This document shows positions 1 to 5,480 of a stretch of DNA of 6,063 bases, one piece after another. Origin of the DNA: an uncultured bacterium (GTDB lineage Bacteria; Verrucomicrobiota; Lentisphaeria; Victivallales; Victivallaceae); assembly GCA_949286445.1 (NCBI GenBank), contig CASECL010000127.1:1-6063 (forward strand), in the 5' to 3' direction. Numbering within the stretch: the stretch's first letter is position 1; each line of letters starts with the position of its first letter. The notes under the pieces are model-generated. The model was given only the letters and a program-made list of their open reading frames with translations. It did no database searches and was not told the DNA's origin. Position numbers and translations under genes: made by a program.

Positions 1-572
1 TGCACAACTTTTTCATTGACAACGTTATCGGTCATTTCATTCAAAGGAATGAAAACTTTATGTCCGACAATACCAATAACGACTTTGGCATAGTCGATAA
101 ATTCTTCAAGTTCGCTTTCTTTTTCCTCAGTGATATTACCTGGGGTAGGGTCATTGCCATTTTTCACGATGTAACGGCCGGCACGCTTCGCCAACTGTGT
201 AAATTGATTTTCTAAATAGCTGATCTCGGTGGGACCAAAAGAATTGTTTGCTGTCGTGATAGCAACTGCTTCTGTCCAATAATCTTTTTCTGGACTACGA
301 GCGTGTTCCAAGATTCTTCCGAGCAAACCATTGCCATTTTTACGGAGACCAGCTTGTCCTACATAAACGACATTTTCTCCAGTTTCATCAGATTTCCCAA
401 AAAGGAAATAAACCCCACTCTGCTGTAAATCTGCTCGTTGCCTACAATTATCTAATTCTGTCCTCGGTATTTTATAAATTATCCCGGTCCAATTCGGCAT
501 GGTATACTTAATTATTCCAGTAACGGAACCATTGAGCAAATATAATAAAACCGTTCTTCCCCGTTGAATCAT
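1..572 (-). CDS. GIY-YIG nuclease family protein (C-terminus beyond left edge)
   Basis: The visible part is 190 codons; the 3' end lies outside the window. It begins MIQRGRTVLLYLLNGSVTG, and its N-terminal beta-rich segment (residues 4-50) is typical of GIY-YIG proteins that usually carry a DUF4357 domain at the C-terminus. The nuclease core follows: GVYFLFG at 53-59 and VYVGQ at 69-73 are the GIY and YIG halves. Arg86 in the LLGRILEHA stretch is the expected conserved arginine. Glu121 in ISYLENQ, or nearby Glu117, is the likely metal-binding glutamate. AGRYIVKNGNDPTPGN at 131-146 matches the usual motif after the core. The ATG at 570-572 is chosen because GGAGG (580-584) sits 7 bases upstream. 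The protein probably cleaves DNA in a metal-dependent way, but its target is unknown; relatives are often found in mobile or defence regions. The family call is firm. The DUF4357 tail is inferred, since it is not in view. Confidence 0.9.
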   Translation of the reverse strand, partial: MIQRGRTVLLYLLNGSVTGIIKYTMPNWTGIIYKIPRTELDNCRQRADLQQSGVYFLFGKSDETGENVVYVGQAGLRKNGNGLLGRILEHARSPEKDYWTEAVAITTANNSFGPTEISYLENQFTQLAKRAGRYIVKNGNDPTPGNITEEKESELEEFIDYAKVVIGIVGHKVFIPLNEMTDNVVNEKVV

Positions 573-579
573 TGGAAAA

Positions 580-584
580 CCTCC
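580..584 (-). promoter_or_regulatory. Shine-Dalgarno of the GIY-YIG gene
   Basis: On the minus strand this reads GGAGG, seven bases before the ATG at 570-572. It is a near-perfect anti-16S match at ideal spacing and decides the start codon. Confidence 0.85.
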
Positions 585-607
585 GCATTTTTAAAATGAC
601 ACAGAGA

Positions 608-636
608 AATGTATCACGGCAATGTAAAAAAAACAA
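608..636 (-). promoter_or_regulatory. Sigma-70-like promoter for the GIY-YIG gene
   Basis: On the minus strand, a -35 box TTGTTT (631-636) is followed by a 17-base spacer and a -10 box TACATT (608-613). The -10 is preceded by TGA, giving an extended -10 pattern (TGnTACATT). Transcription would start near 600 and leave a leader of about 29 bases carrying the GGAGG ribosome binding site. Spacing, extended -10 and position agree, which makes this the best-supported promoter in the window. No operator-like palindrome is evident around it. Confidence 0.6.
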
Positions 637-676
637 GGCATCACTTAAAATAAAAAATACATATTTATCATAACAG

Positions 677-706
677 CCGACTTTAAATGGAAGAAAATGG
701 TATAAT
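677..706 (+). promoter_or_regulatory. Plus-strand extended -10 promoter-like site
   Basis: TGG followed by a perfect TATAAT (701-706) forms a full extended -10 element. A weak -35 match, CCGACT at 677-682, lies 18 bases upstream. Transcription would begin near 713 and run toward the 3' end of the large minus-strand gene. No plus-strand reading frame of useful length with a ribosome binding site follows it. In DNA this AT-rich a TATAAT arises often by chance, so function is uncertain. Confidence 0.3.
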
Positions 707-1158
707 GTTCAAATAAAAATTTATCATAGAACAAATACTCGAAAAATCAAAAACACTGTCACAATATTTTTCTTAATCTCAGGATATAACAATATTCCCA
801 AAAAACTTGAAGATTTAGGATATAAAAAACGATTCGCGAGAACCTGATTCGCAGCTGCAATTCACATCCCGGAAAAATCAAATGTAAATATACTTTTAAT
901 GACTGATTTTTTGGGATACAAGCCTTAACCGCAGATAATCCAAATTATTTGCGCTCACATCACTTTAAAGTTTGTGTTCAAAAAACTTGCAGCAGCAATA
1001 AACTTTTTTCCACCACTGAATCCCCAAGATACTTCATTACGAAGTCCGACTGAGATTTTTCATTTCTCCTTAACTAACGAACGCAGACATCGTTCAGGTA
1101 CATCTCCTAAATTTTTACTGCAAAAATCTCTATATACTGTACACATAAGTATCCAATA

Positions 1159-3936
1159 CTACTTATCCAAATACCTATTCAAAATATCGCCAATCACATT
1201 AGCTGCTGCCTCAGAGATTTCAAATTCATCAAACGAAGTACTGATTATAGTTACTCCTCCATCCCGTTTTTCAACTCTGAATATATCTGCATACAAAACT
1301 CTCCAAGACCTCGAATCTGTAAGAAAATAAATTGCTTCATTTGTCAACGCAACTCCATTCTTGCAACTACCCAAAATAGTTGTATCCAGCAATAAAAGCA
1401 CTTTTTCCTTTTTTATTATTTCCCCGATTTTATCTGGAAGTTTTTCAAAAAAGTTATTGGCCTTATCTTGCGGAATCAACGGGAAAATAAACATTTTTTT
1501 ATTCCCTGAATTGCGATAAACCGATAAAACTTGAAGTAATAATAAGTTGTCAGGAACAGGGTCAGACGGGGGCTCTGCCATCGGCTGTTTTACCGGGAAA
1601 TCACTTTCTTTTACCTTGACGACAATCGGGATGTTCTGCAAGCGATCAGGCAGCCTTGTTGGTGTCGAATCAGCTTCTAATATTTCAGGACATGGCAATT
1701 CTTTTTCTTCATCCGTAAATGAAAATGATATGCCTTGTTTCTTTAAATTCCTCAGCTCATTCAATAGATCGCATATTTCAGAAGGCACTGTATGTGACGC
1801 CTCCAAGACTTTTCCAGGTGTTATTTGAATGTTATTTTTTTCATCTGCATGAATAAGTGTATCTGCCGCAAAAAATTCGGCCCAGGAAAGCTGGTAAGTT
1901 GTATTTTGATTTTTGTCCAGCATCTCCTGAGATTTTTTCTTGAATAATGTTTTAAATACCACATTTTTTGCAACACCTGCAAGCAGATCATTGCCATTAT
2001 TCCAAGCCAAGCCTTTGGGAGTAATTGCAAAGCCACTTTTTCCACTGGATAACATTGTTGTATGAACATAAATTACAGGTTCAGAATCATATTGCATGAA
2101 TTCTCTGATGACAGACTGCTTCTCCGACGGGATATTTTTCCATTGTATAAATATTTTTCTGCCTTTGATAAAATGCCATACAAAATTCCAGAGAGCAATA
2201 AAAAATAAACCTTCGTCTGCATGAGCAGATATGGCTTCCTGACGATTTTTAAAACGGAACCCAAATGAAGTACACGCAATATCATCAAAATGCATGATCG
2301 CCTGATTTATGCTTTCAAGAAGCCAATCCGCATTTATCTGCAACTCCGTTGCCTTAGCCTCAATTTCCTGCTTTGCAGATTTTGCAGTATTTTCATCGGC
2401 GGTAAAGTCGTATTTTTCATAAACAGCCCATAACTCTTTCTGCTTATCTGCTTCATCTCGCGATTGAAATGTATGACCGCCGACAGTCCGATATGCAATA
2501 TCATAACGTTCTATCAGTTTTTCCAATGGAGTATATTCGCAATAGCCATCTATCTCCAGCTCTGCGGCTTTCTGAGCCATAACCTCGCGTAATTTTTGCG
2601 CCTGCGATTCTGATGTAATTTCGATCTGCTTATAAAACTCGTCAAGAGCTTTTTGTGCATTTTGCTGAATCAGACGAAATGCCGCATCCATGTATGGCAA
2701 AAGCCAGTCTACAGAAATTTTTAACTGTTCTGCCTTTTTCAGAACTGCGGCCTGTGATTCCATGGCAATTGACTTTTTGGTTTTGAAATCCAGTTTTTCG
2801 TAAAGCTGATAAACACTTCTTTGTTTATCAGCTTCTTCTCTTGTGTCAAAAATTCGTCCGCATACGGTTCGGTATTGTAAATCAAAATCGCATATTTTGC
2901 GTTCCAAAGGTTTGTACACAGTGAAATCTAAAATACCAAGCTCGTCAGCTTTTCTCTGCATAGATTTTCTGGCTTCAAGTGCATCCTCCTCAGAATTGAT
3001 TTTCAAGGAATCGAAATAATTTGCCAAAGCCGTTATTTGAAGTTTTGGTAATACTTTGATACGGAAGAACTCAGCTATTTTCGACAACTCTTTTTTCGGA
3101 TCAGCATATTTCTTAAAGATAAATTCATATAGATTTTCATTATACGGATCCAGCGTTAATGCCTTCAGACAAATCTCCTGAATTTTATCATCCGGGACAT
3201 TTCCCTTAACCATGTTATCGCACAGTGAATGCGATGTTTCAACATCACTGTGCGTAATACAATCTACTTCAAACGATTTACAATTTTGTTCTGTATAAAG
3301 AATCAGGGATTTGTGAGCATTGGCAACCACAGAATAGACAGCATTTGCAAAACTTTTAATAGTTCTTTTGCTTTTAAAAAAACTATCCTTTTTTATTGAA
3401 TTGCCAATTGCGGATATTCCCCGTCCTATCATATTAAACGTACCAGATATAGCTGCGCCAGTGAGGTTTAAAGCTCCTGCAGTTGCAGCCCCCTTCAATG
3501 CGCCGGAAATGCCAAAACCCCCTCCAACCCATGCGCTACCGGCAGATGCTGTACGCGCAGCTCTAATTGCTTCCTTTTCTTCTTCACTGGTCGCAATTTC
3601 TTCAATAAAATCAGCCACCCGCTGGTAAGGCTCATCAAAAGCTTCGACATCAAGGAATTGTTGAATAAAACGCTCGGTATCTATGTCATAGTGTTCATTT
3701 TCTGCCAGGATTTTTACCGCCAGATCTCCTGTTTTACGTAAATACTTACCAAACCATACGGGAGAATATTGACATAAATCGTCAAGATTTTTAAATTCAG
3801 AATAAAAATTTGCCATGACGTCAGCATAACACTCTTCTGCCAGAATTTCAAAACGATTTCTGGTTTCAAAATAACGGACACGAGCTTCAGAAAACTCAAG
3901 TTTACTATTAAAAAGCGGGAATGTTTTTTGTGTCAT
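1159..3936 (-). CDS. Large repeat-containing protein of unknown function
   Basis: I do not recognise this family. The frame is open to ATG 3970-3972 (937 codons). I prefer ATG 3934-3936 (925 residues) because AGGAG (3946-3950) lies 9 bases before it, whereas the upstream ATG has no ribosome binding site. Residue numbers below use the 937 form. Residues 20-140 are charged and probably helical. Residues 143-195 are glycine/alanine-rich with GxxxG spacing (glycine zipper), suggesting membrane insertion or helix packing. Residues 318-444 and 445-571 are two tandem repeats of 127 residues, aligned without gaps. A partial third motif (564-580) follows. Residues 592-600 (ALWNFVWHF) are aromatic and hydrophobic. 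Residues 620-740 and 845-935 are two diverged copies of one domain, joined by a linker with a proline-rich part near 794-808. No signal peptide, nucleotide-binding motif or catalytic motif is evident. The gene stands alone, with over 580 bases free downstream and over 1 kb without a gene upstream. A structural, sensing or membrane-associated role is possible but unproven. Confidence 0.85.
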   Translation of the reverse strand: MTQKTFPLFNSKLEFSEARVRYFETRNRFEILAEECYADVMANFYSEFKNLDDLCQYSPVWFGKYLRKTGDLAVKILAENEHYDIDTERFIQQFLDVEAFDEPYQRVADFIEEIATSEEEKEAIRAARTASAGSAWVGGGFGISGALKGAATAGALNLTGAAISGTFNMIGRGISAIGNSIKKDSFFKSKRTIKSFANAVYSVVANAHKSLILYTEQNCKSFEVDCITHSDVETSHSLCDNMVKGNVPDDKIQEICLKALTLDPYNENLYEFIFKKYADPKKELSKIAEFFRIKVLPKLQITALANYFDSLKINSEEDALEARKSMQRKADELGILDFTVYKPLERKICDFDLQYRTVCGRIFDTREEADKQRSVYQLYEKLDFKTKKSIAMESQAAVLKKAEQLKISVDWLLPYMDAAFRLIQQNAQKALDEFYKQIEITSESQAQKLREVMAQKAAELEIDGYCEYTPLEKLIERYDIAYRTVGGHTFQSRDEADKQKELWAVYEKYDFTADENTAKSAKQEIEAKATELQINADWLLESINQAIMHFDDIACTSFGFRFKNRQEAISAHADEGLFFIALWNFVWHFIKGRKIFIQWKNIPSEKQSVIREFMQYDSEPVIYVHTTMLSSGKSGFAITPKGLAWNNGNDLLAGVAKNVVFKTLFKKKSQEMLDKNQNTTYQLSWAEFFAADTLIHADEKNNIQITPGKVLEASHTVPSEICDLLNELRNLKKQGISFSFTDEEKELPCPEILEADSTPTRLPDRLQNIPIVVKVKESDFPVKQPMAEPPSDPVPDNLLLLQVLSVYRNSGNKKMFIFPLIPQDKANNFFEKLPDKIGEIIKKEKVLLLLDTTILGSCKNGVALTNEAIYFLTDSRSWRVLYADIFRVEKRDGGVTIISTSFDEFEISEAAANVIGDILNRYLDK
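1168..1440 (-). repeat. C-terminal domain copy B of the large protein
   Basis: This encodes residues 845-935. LLLLDTTILGSCKNGVALT (859-877) matches copy A's VIYVHTTMLSSGKSGFAIT. NEAIYFL, RVLYADIF and the closing helix ANVIGDILNRYL follow in the same order. Copy B is shorter because it lacks the basic insert (KTLFKKKSQEMLDKNQ) of copy A. Confidence 0.6.
1753..2115 (-). repeat. C-terminal domain copy A of the large protein
   Basis: This encodes residues 620-740. The sequence VIYVHTTMLSSGKSGFAIT (633-651) is followed by KGLAWNN, then YQLSWAEFF and a closing helix SEICDLLNELRN. The same order appears in copy B. The beta-strand-then-helix pattern suggests a small beta-rich (possibly PH-like) fold, but that is inference. 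Confidence 0.6.
2260..2640 (-). repeat. Protein repeat R2 of the large gene (127 codons)
   Basis: This encodes residues 445-571 and matches R1 without gaps: KAAEL (468-472), YRTVGGHTFQSRDEADKQ (494-511), YEKYDF (518-523) and ADWLL (548-552). Just after it, DIACTSFGFRFKNRQEA (564-580) repeats the core motif DIAYRTVGGHTFQSRDEA a third time, with one residue deleted. The array is therefore two full units plus a degenerate partial unit. Confidence 0.85.
2641..3021 (-). repeat. Protein repeat R1 of the large gene (127 codons)
   Basis: This encodes residues 318-444. Landmarks shared with the next copy at exactly 127 residues' offset are KADEL (341-345), YRTVCGRIFDTREEADKQ (367-384), YEKLDF (391-396) and VDWLL (421-425). 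The gap-free spacing implies one 381-bp tandem duplication, later diverged at the amino-acid level. It is predicted largely helical. Confidence 0.85.
3388..3546 (-). other. Glycine-zipper segment of the large protein
   Basis: This encodes residues 143-195 of the large protein. Glycines occur at 150-152, 154, 157, 161, 166, 172, 177, 183, 185 and 190, with alanines and small hydrophobics between them; GISGALKGAATAG shows the GxxxG pattern. The segment is flanked by an acidic stretch (ATSEEEKEA) and a basic stretch (IKKDSFFKSKRTIK). Such segments pack helices tightly or enter membranes as hairpins. That role is inferred from composition only. Confidence 0.55.
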
Positions 3937-3945
3937 TGCCATAAA

Positions 3946-3950
3946 CTCCT
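3946..3950 (-). promoter_or_regulatory. Shine-Dalgarno that resets the large gene's start
   Basis: The minus strand reads AGGAG here. It is 9 bases before ATG 3934-3936 (MTQKTF), 3 bases before ATG 3940-3942 (MAMTQK), and inside the coding frame if ATG 3970-3972 were used. Spacing favours the 3936 start, which shortens the protein from 937 to 925 residues. Confidence 0.6.
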
Positions 3951-3974
3951 GATTATCTGATATAACACTCATAC

Positions 3975-4001
3975 AATATACTGCGGCATATTAAAATACA
4001 A
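3975..4001 (-). promoter_or_regulatory. Weak promoter candidate for the large gene
   Basis: On the minus strand, TTGTAT (3996-4001) and TATATT (3975-3980) are separated by 15 bases, shorter than the usual 16-18. Transcription would start near 3968, just inside the longest possible reading frame. That agrees with translation starting at 3936 rather than 3972. The short spacer and AT-rich background keep confidence low. Confidence 0.25.
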
Positions 4002-4123
4002 GTTTTTATTATTGAAATATGTAAACTTTTTCGTGATATCTGGTTATGACTTATGAATATAATGAAAACTTCTGACTGACCAATAAACTATCACACACAA
4101 AAATATAAGGCATCAAAATTAAA

Positions 4124-4219
4124 ATGAGACACACTACTCCATTGAAGTATCCAACTGCGAACGAACCGGTTGGCAAGCAAGAAATCCCCCGGAGCGATAT
4201 TGGAAGTCTGAATAATTGA
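4124..4219 (+). other. Small open frame of doubtful status (31 codons)
   Basis: ATG at 4124 opens a frame reading MRHTTPLKYPTANEPVGKQ, then EIPRSDIGSLNN and a stop at 4217-4219. The stretch at about 4146-4200 is richer in G+C than the DNA around it. A TAAGG sits 14 bases upstream, too far to be a good ribosome binding site. The opposite strand is also open here (58 codons, 4091-4267), so direction cannot be settled. It may be a short gene or a fragment of one. Confidence 0.2.
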
Positions 4220-4790
4220 GCAGTCAGGAAAAAATTTCACCGGCAGCTCTCGATTTAAAACCAGGCTTTAAGTAATATACAGAGACAAAAGAAAAAAACA
4301 GCCACATGAACCGCATAAAAAGAATAATAATTTCACAAAATCTTGTTACTTAGGCTTGGAAATGCAAAAAATAAGATACTCAGATAAATGTTTGTTATTA
4401 TCGCACATTGTTATTTAATAAAGAATCACTGATTTTCCACAAAAAAGAAAATATATAAATCACCATTGCCATCGTCAGCCTATCTTAATATAACGTCATT
4501 AACCTCATAACATACTTCGCTGTCAGGATAAAACAATAAATGTGTTCCAAATAATGACAGACAATTTTACTCGAATATTTTATTTTTTGACTGCAACAAA
4601 AACTTCTCTGAAAATAAAAAAACTTGATTAGGCTCGTGCTCTTGACGTGACACTTCTTGAGGTTCACTTATCTGGCTATAACCTTTAACTGTAGAAATTT
4701 TATATTTTAAAGTTAAACTATTAAAACAAAAAAATATTTAAATAACGGCACTGATTTTAATGCATATAAGTTTTTGATACATAAAAATTT

Positions 4791-4889
4791 GCGTTTTTGA
4801 TTGAAATAGAAATTCCTGAAGATTTATTTCCCTCCGCGGCAGGAAGTAAAAATAACCTGATTCTAAACGTATTTTTTTACCATCGATAA
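4791..4889 (+). pseudogene. Possible gene fragment, IEIEIPEDLF type
   Basis: A plus-strand frame bounded by stops reads AFLIEIEIPEDLFPSAAGS, then KNNLILNVFFYHR and TAA (4887-4889). A leading strand followed by IPEDL is the style of small antitoxin-like proteins such as UPF0175, but only the first ~30 residues are comparable and the rest is absent. There is no ATG; a TTG at 4797-4799 is the only plausible start and lacks a ribosome binding site. This is a weak call that could be chance. Confidence 0.2.
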
Positions 4890-5088
4890 TTTCAAATGTC
4901 AAATTTTGGTATTTTTCTTGCTTGAGCTATATACAAAAGGAATGAGATTATTATTTGATTGGAGAAAATCATCACGTTTATCTATGTGCCAAAATATGTA
5001 CAATTATTCATACCATCACATTACGAAAAAAACAACACACCGGTAATGAAAATGAACAGGGAAATTTGAGTCCGGCTCATCTGTCTCT

Positions 5089-5349
5089 TTGCTGAAAGCT
5101 TTGATACAAGGTTTTCAGCACTGATACATGCTTAGAATATGATAAAAAGAAAGCTGTTTTGAGCTAACACAAAAGATAAAGAATAAACGTGCGCTCCTCT
5201 TCCTGGCGTCATCGCTGGTGAATCTGCCCCCGGATATCGTATACGCAATTCTGGACGGACAGGAGCTAAAGTTGTTGACCTTATCCAATCTCCGATCCGG
5301 CTTTCTCGACAACCGGCAGGAACAGCGAACTTTTTTCGACATCGAATAA
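5089..5349 (+). pseudogene. C-terminal remnant of a recombinase-family protein
   Basis: One plus-strand frame reads LLKALIQGFQH, a stop, YMLRI, two stops, then KESCFELTQKIKNKR, VNLPPDIVYAILDGQE, KLLTLSNL and NRQEQRTFFDIE before a final TAA (5347-5349). The order matches the C-terminal tail of large site-specific (serine) recombinase-family proteins. In those tails, a LLKALARAF-like helix and an ELA-type helix-turn-helix precede LAPDIVEAILDG, LTL and W-x-EQR. The PPDIV-x-AILDG core is the diagnostic part. Premature stops at TGA 5122-5124, TGA 5140-5142 and TAA 5143-5145 show it is dead, and no catalytic domain is visible upstream. By my count 82 of the 156 bases at 5191-5346 are G or C, far above the flanks, which points to a foreign origin. 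Assignment to this tail is fairly secure; the exact recombinase subfamily is not. Confidence 0.7.
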
Positions 5350-5352
5350 TAG

Positions 5353-5402
5353 AATCCCGACCACACTTTACTACAAAGCCTAACCGGGATTTTTGCTTTT
5401 TT
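5353..5402 (+). terminator. Rho-independent terminator after the recombinase remnant
   Basis: AATCCCG (5353-5359) pairs perfectly with CGGGATT (5385-5391). Inside the loop, CTTT (5366-5369) and AAAG (5375-5378) can form a second small stem. A T-rich tract, TTTGCTTTTTT, follows at 5392-5402. The stem starts three bases after the remnant's stop codon, so it was probably that gene's own terminator. Read on the minus strand the hairpin lacks a U-tract, so it is directional. Confidence 0.7.
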
Positions 5403-5472
5403 GCAAAATAGTTACATTTTGGGGAGATGACTTGCCAAAACAGTTATTTTTCTGCCAAAACACTTACTTTTT
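5401..5472 (+). repeat. Three iterated ~20-bp units (TTGCCAAAACAGTTATTTTT type)
   Basis: The units are TTGCAAAATAGTTACATTTT (5401-5420), TTGCCAAAACAGTTATTTTT (5432-5451) and a copy with CTGCCAAAACACTTACTTTT at 5452-5471. Units 2 and 3 are directly adjacent with a 20-base period; unit 1 is offset by 11 extra bases (ggggagatgac). They lie between the recombinase terminator and the 3' end of the Fic gene. Iterated sites like this occur as transposase-binding repeats at some transposon ends (IS21-family elements are one example) or as protein-binding iterons. Which applies here cannot be told. Confidence 0.65.
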
Positions 5473-5480
5473 GCTGTTTT

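Larger units (their letters stand above)
573..1158. other. Intergenic region, no convincing gene
   Basis: This 586-base stretch separates the GIY-YIG gene from the end of the large unknown gene. The right-hand part contains only the leader and promoter of the GIY-YIG gene (to about 636). A plus-strand extended -10 box lies at 698-706. From 794 onward, plus frame 2 reads IPKKLEDLGYKKRFAR, a stop, then FAAAIHIPEKSNVN, and a second stop at about 926. The minus strand has a scrap reading LRNEVSWGFSGGKKFIAAA at about 1000-1055, interrupted by stops on both sides. Either could be debris of an old gene, but neither resembles a family I recognise. No strong terminator is seen after the large gene's stop codon. 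Confidence 0.5.
3973..5055. other. Long gene-poor AT-rich region with possible gene scraps
   Basis: Over 1 kb here carries no gene I can support. Three scraps stand out. A small plus-strand frame lies at 4124-4219. A minus-strand frame ending at a TAA at 4567-4569 reads GYSQISEPQEVSRQEHEPNQ and has no start codon. A plus-strand frame at 4791-4889 reads IEIEIPEDLFPSAAGSKNN. None has a ribosome binding site at a good distance, and all are bounded by stops. No tRNA, CRISPR or strong terminator was seen. The region looks like decayed accessory DNA left of the recombinase remnant. Confidence 0.5.

Noticed and set aside
1031..1045. Hairpin ACTTC-ATTAC-GAAGT as a terminator for the large gene
   Set aside because: The stem is only 5 bp, has no U-tract on either strand, and is over 110 bases past the stop codon.
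974..1330. Plus-strand open frame of 118 codons starting with GTG
   Set aside because: It overlaps the 3' end of the large gene on the opposite strand, has no ribosome binding site, and shows no recognisable motif; its second half is a shadow of the real gene.
4091..4267. Signal peptidase I fragment on the minus strand (IAPGDFLLANRFV)
   Set aside because: Only about 12 residues resemble the motif. The catalytic serine context is absent, and the frame on the other strand is just as open.
4485..4667. Minus-strand open frame of 60 codons (MNLKKCHVKS...)
   Set aside because: It has no ribosome binding site and a low-complexity composition; a competing frame on the same strand looks equally or more protein-like.
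5115..5366. Minus-strand open frame of 83 codons
   Set aside because: It is the antisense of the recombinase remnant, whose plus-strand translation gives a recognisable PPDIV-x-AILDG motif, while this one gives an unstructured basic sequence.
5401..5472. CRISPR array
   Set aside because: There are only three imperfect 20-bp units, no unique spacers (two units abut), and no cas gene in view.
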